64,000 nt of DNA from an uncultured Legionellales bacterium (GCA_945957175.1 CAMFJL010000008.1:34635-98634), one strand, 5' to 3'. Counted from the first letter of the stretch, positions 19,442-30,178 are shown. Notes: generated by a model not told the origin, from the letters alone. Numbers and translations: made by a program.

Positions 19442-20713
19442 TTACGGCAACTGCGCCGCCTCCGTTGCATGGGGGCGGGCATCTTGAATAAAATAACATA
19501 AAATCCAAGCAATAAGCATACCTGCAGGCAAGACCAGCAATGCCATACGATAAGAAAAGGCAGAAGCATGAACGGCCCCTCCCATATGTTGAAGGATAAT
19601 ACCAATCAACGTTTGCAATACAGGCGCACCTGCCATGATAGTCATGTTAGCAAAAGCCAAGCTCGTAGCTTGAATAGCTGAGGGGGCATTGTCCTTAATC
19701 ACAGTGAAACAGGGGATATATGCGGCACAAAACATACCCATCACTGTATAACCCGTATATAAAACCCATAGGGGTAATACAGGCATCCATAGCAAATAAC
19801 TCATCAATATGGTCGATAACAGCGCGCAGCAGGACATAGCTTGGCGATGGCTTACCCAACGATGCGTTAATAAACCCAGTATAGGTCCGCCAATAGCTAT
19901 GCCAATGAAAATCATTGACATCACATTCGCCGCACTTTGTCTATTTAAGGCTTGTGTATGCTCGAGAAAATCAACGCCCCAAAGTGAAGTAAATACATTA
20001 ACCATCGCAAAAATAAAAAATCCATACAAACTGCCTAGCCAAATTTGCTTATTTTTGGCGGTTAATATCAATTTTTTCCATACATGCCCCCAAGCAAATG
20101 GATGCTGTTTCGGTGCAGATAGATCGCCTCGCTGTAAACGAACAATAATAAACGCGACCGTGCTTCCCGTGAGCGCCATCAAGCCGCAGACCATCATGTC
20201 GATACGCCAAGAGGAAAACGTAAGTACCCAAGCTAATAATACAACACCCAAGGTTACACCTGTCATGGTAAAAGACTCAGATACGCCCACCATGAAAGCA
20301 AAGCGCTTTGGTTGGAAGATAAGCGAGGTAATTTTTAACATGCCTACAAAACCAAAAGCACAACCCGCTCCAATAGCTAAACGCGCTAAAAAACCTAGCC
20401 AAAACCAATGTGTAAACGCTAAGACAAGACACCCTAAACCAACTGTAGCTGCCGCTTTGGCAATCAACTTTTCAGGTTGATAATGATCAAACAGCACCCC
20501 AACGGGTACTTGCATCAGGACATAAGTATAGAAAAAGGCCGACGACAAGATGCTAAGACCCACTGCGGAAATATGAAAATCTGCTTGCCAATACTGGCTT
20601 AGCACGCTCGTAGCCGATTGTAAGAAGAATTGAAATACCACAAAAAATGAGGCCAGCAACCAGCTGAGCGCCGCTACACGTGGATGTTTAAGATCGGTGC
20701 GTAATAACATCAT
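19442..20713 (-). CDS. MFS transporter, substrate unknown
   Basis: 423-residue carrier with about 12 transmembrane segments. MFS signatures are visible: GVLFDHYQPEKL after helix 2 (variant of the GxxxDRxGRR loop), LARLAIGAGCAFGFVGMLK in helix 4 and a central polar loop near residue 200. It resembles the sugar-phosphate/anion group of MFS carriers used for nutrient uptake by Legionellales, but no residue in view fixes the substrate. It converges with gap, leaving 7 bases between the stops. No strong ribosome binding site was seen. Confidence 0.8.
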   Translation of the reverse strand: MMLLRTDLKHPRVAALSWLLASFFVVFQFFLQSATSVLSQYWQADFHISAVGLSILSSAFFYTYVLMQVPVGVLFDHYQPEKLIAKAAATVGLGCLVLAFTHWFWLGFLARLAIGAGCAFGFVGMLKITSLIFQPKRFAFMVGVSESFTMTGVTLGVVLLAWVLTFSSWRIDMMVCGLMALTGSTVAFIIVRLQRGDLSAPKQHPFAWGHVWKKLILTAKNKQIWLGSLYGFFIFAMVNVFTSLWGVDFLEHTQALNRQSAANVMSMIFIGIAIGGPILGLLTHRWVSHRQAMSCCALLSTILMSYLLWMPVLPLWVLYTGYTVMGMFCAAYIPCFTVIKDNAPSAIQATSLAFANMTIMAGAPVLQTLIGIILQHMGGAVHASAFSYRMALLVLPAGMLIAWILCYFIQDARPHATEAAQLP

Positions 20714-20854
20714 GGGAGTCTAAATTAAAATCATATTGGTTATAAGGTGTACTATTATATCGGAAACACCGGAAAAATCCTAGCAAGAAATCGACACCTG
20801 CGATAGCTTAAAGTACCCGTTTATTGATTTTGTCCACGAGGGCCCTTCACGCCG

Positions 20855-23800
20855 CTAAGTACGACTGGCATCCTCACTTAACGACATGAGTGAAGCATTA
20901 CCACCAGACGCCGTTGTATTGATAGATATCGATTTTTCACAGCAAAGCCTTCGTAAATAATTAGGGCCACCTGCTTTAGGGCCTGTACCAGACAAGCCTT
21001 CACCACCGAAAGGTTGTACACCAACGACAGCACCAATGATACTACGATTGACATAAACATTACCTACACGTACTTCATTTAGCAGATAATCAACGGTATT
21101 TTCAATGCGACTATGAATACCAAATGTTAAACCATAGCCTGTTGCATTGATAGCTTTCACAATTTGCGGTAGATCTTTAGCTGCATAACGAATCACATGT
21201 AAGCAAGGACCAAATACTTCGCGCGTCAACACGGATAAGTCCTGAATTTCATAAGCCATGGGCCCAAAGAAATGTCCTGCATGTCGCTGCTCTGGCGATA
21301 ACTCACATTGATAAATTAACTTTGCCTCAGCTTGCATGCGTGCTTTATGATCATCTAACATGGCCAAAGCATCTGCATCGATGACCGGTCCCACATCTGT
21401 CAGAAGCAAACGTGGGTCCCCTACTGTTAATTCTGCCATCGCACCTTGCAACATCGTCAGTACTTTATCAGCAACATCATCTTGAATAAACAATATGCGC
21501 AGTGCTGAGCAACGCTGTCCCGCACTTCCAAAGGCAGAGGTAATGACATCGGACACGACTTGTTCGGGCAATGCAGATGAATCAACTATCATGGCATTTT
21601 GTCCACCCGTTTCAGCGATAAAAGGAATAATGCCGCCGCTTCGATTTGCCAAGCTTTGATTAATGGATTTAGCCGTGTCTGTTGAACCAGTGAACATTAC
21701 ACCCGCAACACGCGGATCTGCGACAAGTGCCGCACCCACGACTTCACCGCGCCCTGGCAATAGATGCAAAACATCCGCGGGAATACCCGCTTGATGCAAC
21801 AAGGTGACTGCTAAAGCTGCAATCAGTGGTGTTTGCTCTGCCGGTTTTGCAATCACTGGATTACCTGCCACTAAAGCAGCCACGACCTGTCCCATAAAAA
21901 TAGCTAAAGGAAAATTCCAAGGGCTGATGCAAACAATAACACCGCGACCATGATAACTTAACTGGTTAAGCTCACCCGTAGGTCCTGGCAACGCTTCAAC
22001 TTGCAGAACTGTTTCTGCTTGCTCTGCATAATATCTACAGAAATCTATCGCTTCGCGTAGTTCAGCCACTGCATCTTGAACTGTTTTTCCTGCTTCTAAT
22101 ATTGCAAGTGCCGTAAAGTCATACGTATGTGCTATTAATAAATCCGCAGCGCGACGCAAACAATCCGCTCTTGTTTTGATGGACGCTTGTGCCCAATCGT
22201 GTTTTGCTTGATACGCTTTGGTCAATGCAACTTCAACATCATCTGCATTGGCTTGAATAACATGTCCGACCACTCGAGCCTTGTCAAAAGGCGCATAAAC
22301 AATCTCTGTTTCTCCCGCAGAAACAACACCGCCGACAATGGGTGCTGCAGTCCATGAGATATCAGCGACACGGTCAAAGCCTTCTTTTAACGATCGCAGG
22401 ACACTGATATCTGTTAAATCAACACCTGGCGAATTTTTACGTTCAGCACCAAATATATCAGCAGGTAAAGGAATTTTTGGATGCGGCTTCTCGGCTAACA
22501 TAGCAATCTTCTCCACTGGATTTTGTATTAAGGCTTCAATAGGCTCATTTGCATCCACAATACGATTGACGAAAGAACTATTTGCACCATTTTCTAATAA
22601 GCGTCGCACCAAATAACTAAGCAAATCTTCATGTGTACCGACTGGTGCATACACTCGGCAAGGAATATTTAATTTGTCACGGCCAACTATTTCATCGTAT
22701 AAAGTATCACCCATACCATGTAAACACTGAAATTCAAAATCACGTCTATCTTCAACCAACTCTAAAATAGCCGAAGCACTATAGGCATTATGGGTAGCAA
22801 ACTGTGGATAAAAACGTGAACCATAGCTTAATATTTTCCGCGCGCATGCAAGATAAGATACGTCGGTCGATGCACGGCGCGTAAATACGGGATAATTGAC
22901 AAGTCCACGCTCTTGACTAGCTTTAATTTCAGCGTCCCAATAAGCACCTTTGACTAAACGTACCATGATCGGACGCTTATACTCATCGACTAGCGCTGCT
23001 AACCAATCAATCACATAGAAAGCACGCTTTTGATAAGCTTGGATGGCCAAACCAAAGCCAGACCAACCATCCAACATGGGCTGTTGATACACTGCTGCGA
23101 AGACATCCAACCATATATCAAATCGCTCGGCTTCTTCAGCATCGATAGCGATATGAATTTGATACTGTTTGGCGAGGAGGACAAGTTCCGTCAATCGCGG
23201 TACTAAGCTCGACATCACTAAAGCATGTTTAGCCCATTCATAACGCGGATATAACGCAGATAATTTGATAGAGATACCAGGCCCCTGAATCACACCTTGT
23301 TGATTGGCGGCTTTCCCAATTGCATGAATAGCCTGCTTATACGCTTCAAAATACCGCTCTGCATCTTTCGCAGTTTTAGCAGATTCACCTAACATATCAT
23401 AGGAAAACCGATATCCTTGGGCTTCTTGATTCTCAGCACGCTTTAAAGCCTCTTGGATTGTTTGTCCCATGACAAACTGTTTGCCCAAAATCTTCATAGC
23501 ATAAGCTACAGCTTGACGAATAACTGGCTCGCCTTGTTTGACTGCAAATTTTTTTAAGGCGCTCATCAAGGTTTTTTTTGAAGCATGCTCGTGCCATTTA
23601 TAGACTTTACCTGTGAGCATCAATCCCCAAGTCGCTGCATTCACAAAAAATGACTCGCTTTTGCCAGCATAACTTTGCCAATCAGCTATCGTTAATTTAT
23701 CGCGAATCAATTTATCTTGTGTTGCAATATCTGGAATTCGTAATAAAGCTTCAGCTAAACACATCAACGCAATGCCTTCATCACTTGACAAATGATACTG

Positions 23801-24016
23801 ATGCATAAATGCGTCAATGCCACCTTTCTGTAAGCGTTTAGCACGTACTTTTTCAACGAACGCGTGAGCACGCTTCTCAATACGCTTAGCACTTTCTTGA
23901 GGAAAATGCGCATAGCTTAACAATGGTGCTAAAACTTCCGCTTCATCGGCTCGATACATTGCGGTTAATTTAGCACGCAGCGGCGATTCAACTGGGATTT
24001 CTCCAAGAAATGTCAT
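20855..24016 (-). CDS. putA: Bifunctional proline dehydrogenase / P5C dehydrogenase, short form
   Basis: Oxidises proline to glutamate in two steps, passing P5C between active sites. The FAD-dependent dehydrogenase half (about 60-490) shows AIDAEEAERFD, RLVKGAYWDAEI and RRASTDVSYLACA. The aldehyde dehydrogenase half (about 530-1030) shows catalytic Glu in AETGGQN and catalytic Cys in GSAGQRCSALR. At 1053 residues it lacks the N-terminal ribbon-helix-helix DNA-binding domain of E. coli PutA, so it should not act as its own repressor. AGAGGT precedes the ATG at 24016. Confidence 0.97.
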   Translation of the reverse strand: MTFLGEIPVESPLRAKLTAMYRADEAEVLAPLLSYAHFPQESAKRIEKRAHAFVEKVRAKRLQKGGIDAFMHQYHLSSDEGIALMCLAEALLRIPDIATQDKLIRDKLTIADWQSYAGKSESFFVNAATWGLMLTGKVYKWHEHASKKTLMSALKKFAVKQGEPVIRQAVAYAMKILGKQFVMGQTIQEALKRAENQEAQGYRFSYDMLGESAKTAKDAERYFEAYKQAIHAIGKAANQQGVIQGPGISIKLSALYPRYEWAKHALVMSSLVPRLTELVLLAKQYQIHIAIDAEEAERFDIWLDVFAAVYQQPMLDGWSGFGLAIQAYQKRAFYVIDWLAALVDEYKRPIMVRLVKGAYWDAEIKASQERGLVNYPVFTRRASTDVSYLACARKILSYGSRFYPQFATHNAYSASAILELVEDRRDFEFQCLHGMGDTLYDEIVGRDKLNIPCRVYAPVGTHEDLLSYLVRRLLENGANSSFVNRIVDANEPIEALIQNPVEKIAMLAEKPHPKIPLPADIFGAERKNSPGVDLTDISVLRSLKEGFDRVADISWTAAPIVGGVVSAGETEIVYAPFDKARVVGHVIQANADDVEVALTKAYQAKHDWAQASIKTRADCLRRAADLLIAHTYDFTALAILEAGKTVQDAVAELREAIDFCRYYAEQAETVLQVEALPGPTGELNQLSYHGRGVIVCISPWNFPLAIFMGQVVAALVAGNPVIAKPAEQTPLIAALAVTLLHQAGIPADVLHLLPGRGEVVGAALVADPRVAGVMFTGSTDTAKSINQSLANRSGGIIPFIAETGGQNAMIVDSSALPEQVVSDVITSAFGSAGQRCSALRILFIQDDVADKVLTMLQGAMAELTVGDPRLLLTDVGPVIDADALAMLDDHKARMQAEAKLIYQCELSPEQRHAGHFFGPMAYEIQDLSVLTREVFGPCLHVIRYAAKDLPQIVKAINATGYGLTFGIHSRIENTVDYLLNEVRVGNVYVNRSIIGAVVGVQPFGGEGLSGTGPKAGGPNYLRRLCCEKSISINTTASGGNASLMSLSEDASRT

Positions 24017-24128
24017 GGAATACCTCTTTTTTGATTACGTGTCACTGCGGAAACTTTGAGTCTCCTTGACTTTGCTATAGCCGAGGTCCTTTGCAACAAA
24101 GCCGGGCGCAAAAAGGCGAGGAGTATAA

Positions 24129-25385
24129 TTATCGCTCACGTAATGCGCTTTGCTTTGCTTTGATAATGGGTTTGAGCAAATAACTTAATACTGAACGTTT
24201 ACCCGTCAATACATCCACCGTACACACCATACCAGGAATAATCGGCAACGGCTTGCCCGTTGCATCCTTCAAATGGTTGGTCTGTGTCTGCACTAAAATA
24301 CGATAGAACGTTTGGCTTTGTCCTGGTGGTGCTGTGCTGTCTGCCGAACCCGGCGCCTCGGTGATCGTATCTGCACTGATGTATTTCACCGTACCATGAA
24401 GTCCGCCATAGATAGAAGAATCATACGCCGTAAATTTCACCAAAGCACCTTGGCCTGGATGGATAAATGCGATGTCTTGTGGTCTGATTTTAGCTTCAAT
24501 TAATAATTTATCGCCAATAGGAACAACCGTCATCACACTCTCGCCAGGCTTAACAACGCCACCGATGGTTGAAATCGTAATATTATTCACAATACCATTT
24601 ACGGGTGAGCGCAACGTGGTTCGCTTCAGTTTATCATGCAAGGCCACCATGGTATCTCGCACCTGATCTAACTGCGCTTCTTGCGTATTATATAAATCGT
24701 GTGCTTTTGACTGAAAGTCTTCATATGCTTGATTGATTTTACCTTTCGCATCATTCATACCACTTTCTGTACGCAATAAGTCTAACGTAGACATCAGCCC
24801 TTCAGCCACCATAGGCTTGGTAATGTTATATTGTTGCTTAGCAAGCACATAATTTTGTTTGGCGGTATCAAGTGTTGCCGCTAACTGTTGCTGGTGCTGT
24901 ATAAATAAATTTTCTTCAATCGCAACAAGCCCAGGTGCTTCTTTTTTAACATCTTCAGGGAATACAACAACATTTGCACCAGACTGTTCTGCAAGTAATC
25001 TTGCATTACTTGCCAACAGGCTATAGTATTTAATCCTCGCCGTTTGATAATCAGCCAGGAATTGACTGCTATCCATCTTGGCTAACACTTGATTCTTTTT
25101 AACAACATCGCCTTCCTTAACGTAAATTGCAGTTAAAATACCACCTTCAAGATTTTGAATTTCTTGAATCTTCATAGAAGGAATGACTTTACCCTGGCCT
25201 GTTGCCACTTCATCTAAAATAGCAAATTTAGCCCAAATAAGTGCGAGAACAATTAAGCCAAAAAAAGCATACAAAAATGCTTTTGTTGACAATGATACTT
25301 CAATAAAATGTGCACGCTTAGACTCTTCCAATAAATGGACATCTTGCTTTTCAATACGTTCTTGTGAATCTTTTTTAGGTAACAT
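24129..25385 (-). CDS. Type I secretion membrane fusion protein (HlyD/LapC-like)
   Basis: Periplasmic adaptor joining the ABC transporter to the outer-membrane channel. 418 residues: a cytoplasmic head (1-34), one transmembrane helix (about 36-56, FLYAFFGLIVLALIW), the lipoyl-like EIQNLEGGILTAIYVKEGDVV, a helical hairpin (about 120-250), and the beta-barrel part ending in PIIPGMVCTVDVLTGKRSVLSYLLKP, a HlyD-family hallmark. The ATG at 25385 overlaps the TGA of the upstream ABC gene by one base, implying coupled translation. It is the third gene of the secretion operon. Confidence 0.93.
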   Translation of the reverse strand: MLPKKDSQERIEKQDVHLLEESKRAHFIEVSLSTKAFLYAFFGLIVLALIWAKFAILDEVATGQGKVIPSMKIQEIQNLEGGILTAIYVKEGDVVKKNQVLAKMDSSQFLADYQTARIKYYSLLASNARLLAEQSGANVVVFPEDVKKEAPGLVAIEENLFIQHQQQLAATLDTAKQNYVLAKQQYNITKPMVAEGLMSTLDLLRTESGMNDAKGKINQAYEDFQSKAHDLYNTQEAQLDQVRDTMVALHDKLKRTTLRSPVNGIVNNITISTIGGVVKPGESVMTVVPIGDKLLIEAKIRPQDIAFIHPGQGALVKFTAYDSSIYGGLHGTVKYISADTITEAPGSADSTAPPGQSQTFYRILVQTQTNHLKDATGKPLPIIPGMVCTVDVLTGKRSVLSYLLKPIIKAKQSALRER

Positions 25386-27727
25386 CAACGACCCTCTTGC
25401 GCAGTAGCTTTACCTGCATCCTTATTTAAATGGCGTAGTGCATCCAATACTTGCTCTTTAGGCCCATCTGCAACTATTTTACCATTTTGTAACACGATTA
25501 ATCTATCCACTAACGACAGCATTGTCATTTTATGGGTAACTAATATAACTGTTTTATCTTTTGCATAACCCTGCATATTCGATAGAAATATATTTTCAGC
25601 ACTATTGTCCATACAACTGGTTGGCTCATCAAATAACAATAATGAAGGATTATTCAACAAGGCCCGGGCGACTGTAATTGCTTGCGCTTGACCACCAGAA
25701 ATACCTTTGGCACTTTCACCGATTGGCATATCATATCCTGCTGGATGTTTATGCACAAACCTATCGGTGCCGGAAAGTTTGGCGCAACGTAAAATTTCAG
25801 CATCATCCGCCCACGGGGCTTTCATTGCAATATTCTCACGCACCGTACCAAAAAATAATTTAGGTTCCTGACCGACATAACCAATGTAACGCCTTAAATC
25901 GGCCGGATCAATTTGACTGATATCAGTGCCATCTAAACGAATAGCACCTGAAGTTGGCTGGAAGAAACCTAAAAGTAGCTTAACTAGTGTGGTTTTACCT
26001 GCACCCATGCTACCAATAATGCCTACTTTTTCACCTGCCTTAATTTTAAAACTCAAGTTTTGATAGAGTGCAATTGGCTGCCCCGGATAGCGGAAGCTCA
26101 CATCTTCAAATTCAATATCACCTTCAAATTTATTGCGGTGTAAGAATTGCTGGTTTTTAGGTCTATCTAACGGTGATTCCATCACATCATTCAAGGCCTT
26201 AAGTGAACATTTGGTCAGCTGAAACCTTGTCAAAAGCCCTGTCACTTGGCTTAATGGCGCCATCACGCGGCCCACCAAAAGTGTACAGGCAACCAACGCA
26301 CCTACCGTTAAATATTTAGCCTCAATTTCATAAACACCCAAAATAACCATGACAACGGTCACAAGATAGGTCACCGTTGCACAAAAGTTAAGTGCCAAGG
26401 TTGAATAAAAACGTGAAGCCATACCGGCCTTGGCCGTAATACCGACATATTGTTCCCAACGTTTTAATAAAGAACCCTCAGCAATAGAGCTCTTAACAAC
26501 CTCAAGATTGTGCAAGGCCTCTATCACAATAGCATTCTTTTGCGCACCGCCCACAAATGAACGAGCAACTTCACGATTCATAGGAATGCTTAATAACCAT
26601 GCCGCACCAACCACGATAGGGATCGCTATCAGTGGCACAAGCACTAATATACCACCGATAAGACCAATGACAACCAAAAAGAGTAGCACAAAAGGTAAAT
26701 CCACCAGTGCAGTCATACTGGCGGAGGTAAAGAAATCTCGAATATTTTCAAAATCTCGAATATGACTTGCACGAACACCTGCTGATTGCGCTTGGGAACT
26801 CATACGAATACCCAATACTTGCTCGAATAAGGTGCTTGCAAGAATAGCATCGACCTTCTTACCCGCTAAATCAATGAGAAAGCCTCTCAGCGTTCGCATG
26901 ATAAAATCAAAACCAATGATAACAAGGATACCGATAGCTAATACCCACAATGTTTCTGTTGCATTATTCGGCACAACCCTATCATACACTGCCATGATAA
27001 AAAATGGCGACGCTAATGCAAACAAGTTAACCAGCATAGAAGCCATGATCACTTGTGTATAATATTGCTTAAACGCCCAAAGTGTACCCCAAAACCAGTT
27101 GTGTTTACGCGTAACGACTTGCTCTTCTTCGGCACGTTTTTCGAAATCAAATTCTCTTTGCACAAATAACGCATAGCCAGAATAATCTTGAATCAAGTCT
27201 TCTTCGCTGATTTCTTGCTCGCCGATACCTGCTTCTGGTACAACAATTAGATAACGCTTATCTGGTAATCTTCGAAGTAAAATGACTGCCTGACCTTCAC
27301 GTAAAATCAGTACGGCAGGTAATAATGCATTAGCCATTGTCGGGATATCGCGTTTTAGCAATTTAGCATTTAAGCCAGCACGCGAGGCGGCGCGAATAAA
27401 TAGCTCTGGCGTGAGTTTATCAGCGATTGGCAGACCTGCCGACAGCGATTCAGCTGAGAATGGACGGTTTTTAATCTGAGTAAGCATGACAAGACATTCG
27501 AGCAACGGATCAAAGTGACGTTGTTCTAGCGTTGTTGTAAATGGCAACGCCACATCAGGATCAACAATATCACCCTGGGCAGATGCGGTTGAAGTACTTC
27601 CTGTCTGCGGCGCCTCGCCCGTCGCAGAAGAAGTCGCATGCGTTGCGTCGGCTGGCGCTTTTCCAGCGTTAGGCCCGTGAGCGCTAGCTTCGCTAGCCTC
27701 ACGCTTGTCATCAGGTGGCAAATCCAT
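25385..27727 (-). CDS. Type I secretion ABC transporter with inactive C39-like domain (LapB-like)
   Basis: Inner-membrane ATPase of a type I secretion system, 780 residues. An Ala/Ser/Thr-rich disordered head (1-60) is followed by a C39-peptidase-like domain (about 70-195). There the usual DCG is replaced by DPL in HFDPLLECLVML, so it cannot cleave leader peptides. Six membrane helices span about 225-480. The nucleotide-binding domain has Walker A GSMGAGKTT, signature ISGGQ, Walker B LLLFDEPTS and the switch His in LVTHK. AGAGGA lies 10 bases before the ATG. It is 45 bases behind the TolC-like gene. Confidence 0.95.
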   Translation of the reverse strand: MDLPPDDKREASEASAHGPNAGKAPADATHATSSATGEAPQTGSTSTASAQGDIVDPDVALPFTTTLEQRHFDPLLECLVMLTQIKNRPFSAESLSAGLPIADKLTPELFIRAASRAGLNAKLLKRDIPTMANALLPAVLILREGQAVILLRRLPDKRYLIVVPEAGIGEQEISEEDLIQDYSGYALFVQREFDFEKRAEEEQVVTRKHNWFWGTLWAFKQYYTQVIMASMLVNLFALASPFFIMAVYDRVVPNNATETLWVLAIGILVIIGFDFIMRTLRGFLIDLAGKKVDAILASTLFEQVLGIRMSSQAQSAGVRASHIRDFENIRDFFTSASMTALVDLPFVLLFLVVIGLIGGILVLVPLIAIPIVVGAAWLLSIPMNREVARSFVGGAQKNAIVIEALHNLEVVKSSIAEGSLLKRWEQYVGITAKAGMASRFYSTLALNFCATVTYLVTVVMVILGVYEIEAKYLTVGALVACTLLVGRVMAPLSQVTGLLTRFQLTKCSLKALNDVMESPLDRPKNQQFLHRNKFEGDIEFEDVSFRYPGQPIALYQNLSFKIKAGEKVGIIGSMGAGKTTLVKLLLGFFQPTSGAIRLDGTDISQIDPADLRRYIGYVGQEPKLFFGTVRENIAMKAPWADDAEILRCAKLSGTDRFVHKHPAGYDMPIGESAKGISGGQAQAITVARALLNNPSLLLFDEPTSCMDNSAENIFLSNMQGYAKDKTVILVTHKMTMLSLVDRLIVLQNGKIVADGPKEQVLDALRHLNKDAGKATAQEGR

Positions 27728-27772
27728 CAATACACTATCCTCTTAACAAAACGACGAGTCATAATGACAAGT

Positions 27773-30178
27773 TTAGTTGATATTAGGCAGATGAACAGTC
27801 GGTGCCGGCACATTACTACCGATTTGTGGGACTGTCTGTGCATGCACCTCACCTGGCATAATGGGCGGTGTAAGCGGCCTTCTTGCAAACACATTCTGCT
27901 CTGGATCCATGATAGTACCAGCCAATGCGCCTATGCTTGCTAACAGTTGATAACGGGCACTCATAGCATCATAAGTCCCATTAACCACGGCAACCTGGGC
28001 ATCGTAATATTCAGACTGTGCGTTTAACATATCCCACAAGGTTCGTTGTCCTAATTGAAACTGCTTAATATAAGCTTGCCACACATTATAGCTTTGTTTT
28101 TCATGTATGGTTAAATTGCGGATTTGATCTAGCTTAGAAAGGAGTGTATTCCAAGCCTGCGCAATGGCAAATCCAACATCACGTTGCGTCACACGTGCTT
28201 GATCAATGGCTGCAGTCACGCGATAGTTAGCGGCTGCAACCGCAGCGCGATCGCTTCCCCCTTTAAAGACATTATAATTAGCACGAACCATGGCAGATGA
28301 TTCTTGGTCAGCCCCAGGCACTCCGGCTAAATTATCATCATAATGCTTAGTCAAATTAAGGGTAACAGTAGGATAGAAATTTGATTTTGCGACGCCAACC
28401 GCAGCTTGTGCAGCCGCTACTTGGGCTAAACTGCCTTGAATATTGGGACTCATAGCCATCCCCAAGGTCTGTGCTTGTACCAATGATCCCGGCAAGTGCA
28501 ACGGCACTAATGGCTTTTGCATATTCACAGTAGGATAGACACCCACGATCTTCATATAGGTATCATTGGCTGTTGCCAAATCCCCTTCACTTTGAGTAAC
28601 CTGGGCTTGGGCCTGTGCCAATCGTCCCTGTGCTAGCTCTACATCTGATTTCGTACCCGCGCCTGCTTGAAAACGTCTGACAATTTTACTTAAAAGTATC
28701 GCATGGGCTTGAGCATCATAAGTATAAACTTCAACAAGCTGGCGCTGCCTTAATACACTTAAATAAGCATCTGCTGCATCAAAGCTCAAGAGTTCCTTGG
28801 CTTGTGCTAATTGATACGCGCTAACCTCGTAATTCGCACTGGCTTGACGGATAGTATTAGTGACATTGCCTCCATCAAATAAAAGCTGCTGCATCAATGC
28901 TTGGCTTTCTTTACGTGTCAGATTGATATCGCCCAGACCTGCCGCGCGCGTACCTGGGTTGTTACTGTTTTCAGGTCCAATACCTGCATTCACATCCAGT
29001 GAAGGTAAAAGACCGCCTTTGGCTTGTTCAATATCTTCTTGCGCCGCCAATTGTTCGGCAAAATTTTGTAAAATTTGGGGGTGCGTTTCCAAGGTCTGTC
29101 TGATCGCTGCAGAGATATTTGTACGGCCTGGATCAGGGTTTGACAGCATAAGCGGAATCGATGACGAACCCGCAGACGGATTAGGCTGATCGATGCGCCA
29201 TGCAAGCTCTTGAGCCGAAACTGCATTCGTTTTTATCGCATCGATAGCTTTTTTTGACACGACCGGTACCGTTGTACCGGGTAGCAAACCCGTTGATGCT
29301 GATGCTGGCACAGCGATGACGGCACCACCGACTGCGGCTGTATCCGTTGTATCGACTGGCGTCGCCGAACTGACGGCTGTATTGGTTGGGCTTAGCAGTG
29401 CATTATCGTTGTTCGGTGTAAGTGTTGCCTTCGATACGGGTGTTGTTGTGTTATCCAGCAAAGGCAGAGAGCTTGTGGGCTTAGGCGCTTCTTTGATAGG
29501 CGCAATCGGTGTTGAACTCACTGGCGCGATGGGCTCAGATCCAGGTGCCTGTCCCGTACGGACCTCTGCCGGCGGTAATACGTTGACGGTAGGTTTGCTT
29601 GTAGGTAACGGTGTTGTTTCAGTCGTATTAGTTGCAGGGATTGTCGCTGTTGTTGGTGGCGCCGATGTCTTTGGCTGAATGGCCGGCGTCGTTGACTTAG
29701 GCGCTTTTGATGTCGGGGAAGCCAGGGCTTTCGACGATGGCGTTACCTTAGCTTGGTCTGCGGTTTTACCTGCACCGGATGACTCAGGGAGTGGTGCGAC
29801 CGATGAACCAACAGATGCAGGCGACACTGCGCTTGCCGCTGTTTCAGGTGTAAACTCAGGTGGTAAGGGAATATCATGAATATTTGTCTCGAGCGTTGTT
29901 GTACCCGCCGGACTGTGACTGGGTGGCGGTGTTTCGCTCTGGGTTGACGCTGACGGTTCTACCGTTGAAGAAACCTGATTGCTGCTTGGCATCACACTCG
30001 TTGTCGCTGCAGATGCAAGTATTGGGCCATTTGCTGGCGTTGAAACCGTAGCAGCTTGAGCTTGCTGTGGCAGACTTAAAGCTATCGTTTGCGTTGTTAG
30101 CGCAGGCGCTGCAATAGCCACAAGACCAAAACTCAGTCCTGCAAATCCTATGACCGTAGTCCAACGATTTGTCCCCAA
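27773..30178 (-). CDS. TolC-family outer membrane protein with long disordered N-terminal extension
   Basis: Outer-membrane channel of the type I system. A TTG start at 30178 has AAGGAG 7 bases upstream. 801 residues: signal peptide (cleavage near AQA-A, about 42), then roughly 280 residues almost free of hydrophobic clusters and rich in Ser, Thr, Pro and Ala, and a TolC/AggA-like channel (about 345-770) with repeated halves (THPQILQNFAEQLAAQEDI; SPNIQGSLAQVAAAQAAVGVAKSNFYP). The extension almost doubles the usual 430-500 residue length. First gene of the secretion operon. Confidence 0.92.
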   Translation of the reverse strand: MGTNRWTTVIGFAGLSFGLVAIAAPALTTQTIALSLPQQAQAATVSTPANGPILASAATTSVMPSSNQVSSTVEPSASTQSETPPPSHSPAGTTTLETNIHDIPLPPEFTPETAASAVSPASVGSSVAPLPESSGAGKTADQAKVTPSSKALASPTSKAPKSTTPAIQPKTSAPPTTATIPATNTTETTPLPTSKPTVNVLPPAEVRTGQAPGSEPIAPVSSTPIAPIKEAPKPTSSLPLLDNTTTPVSKATLTPNNDNALLSPTNTAVSSATPVDTTDTAAVGGAVIAVPASASTGLLPGTTVPVVSKKAIDAIKTNAVSAQELAWRIDQPNPSAGSSSIPLMLSNPDPGRTNISAAIRQTLETHPQILQNFAEQLAAQEDIEQAKGGLLPSLDVNAGIGPENSNNPGTRAAGLGDINLTRKESQALMQQLLFDGGNVTNTIRQASANYEVSAYQLAQAKELLSFDAADAYLSVLRQRQLVEVYTYDAQAHAILLSKIVRRFQAGAGTKSDVELAQGRLAQAQAQVTQSEGDLATANDTYMKIVGVYPTVNMQKPLVPLHLPGSLVQAQTLGMAMSPNIQGSLAQVAAAQAAVGVAKSNFYPTVTLNLTKHYDDNLAGVPGADQESSAMVRANYNVFKGGSDRAAVAAANYRVTAAIDQARVTQRDVGFAIAQAWNTLLSKLDQIRNLTIHEKQSYNVWQAYIKQFQLGQRTLWDMLNAQSEYYDAQVAVVNGTYDAMSARYQLLASIGALAGTIMDPEQNVFARRPLTPPIMPGEVHAQTVPQIGSNVPAPTVHLPNIN

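Noticed and set aside
20714..20854. Possible regulatory RNA between putA and the MFS gene
   Set aside because: No promoter, terminator or convincing hairpin could be seen; only short AT-rich and GC-rich patches.
24017..24128. Another copy of the dispersed repeat between putA and the HlyD gene
   Set aside because: Only short similarities (TTTGAGTCTCC, AGGAGTATAAT) were visible and the core palindrome and REP-like hairpin are missing.
25385..27727. Bacteriocin exporter (C39 peptidase-ABC transporter)
   Set aside because: The catalytic DCG motif is replaced by DPL, no double-glycine leader peptide gene is nearby, and the operon includes a TolC-like channel, all pointing to an RTX/adhesin-type secretion system.
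29316..29879. Gly/Val-rich plus-strand frames opposite the TolC extension
   Set aside because: They are complementary to the Thr/Pro/Ala-rich extension; long antisense frames are expected from that codon composition.
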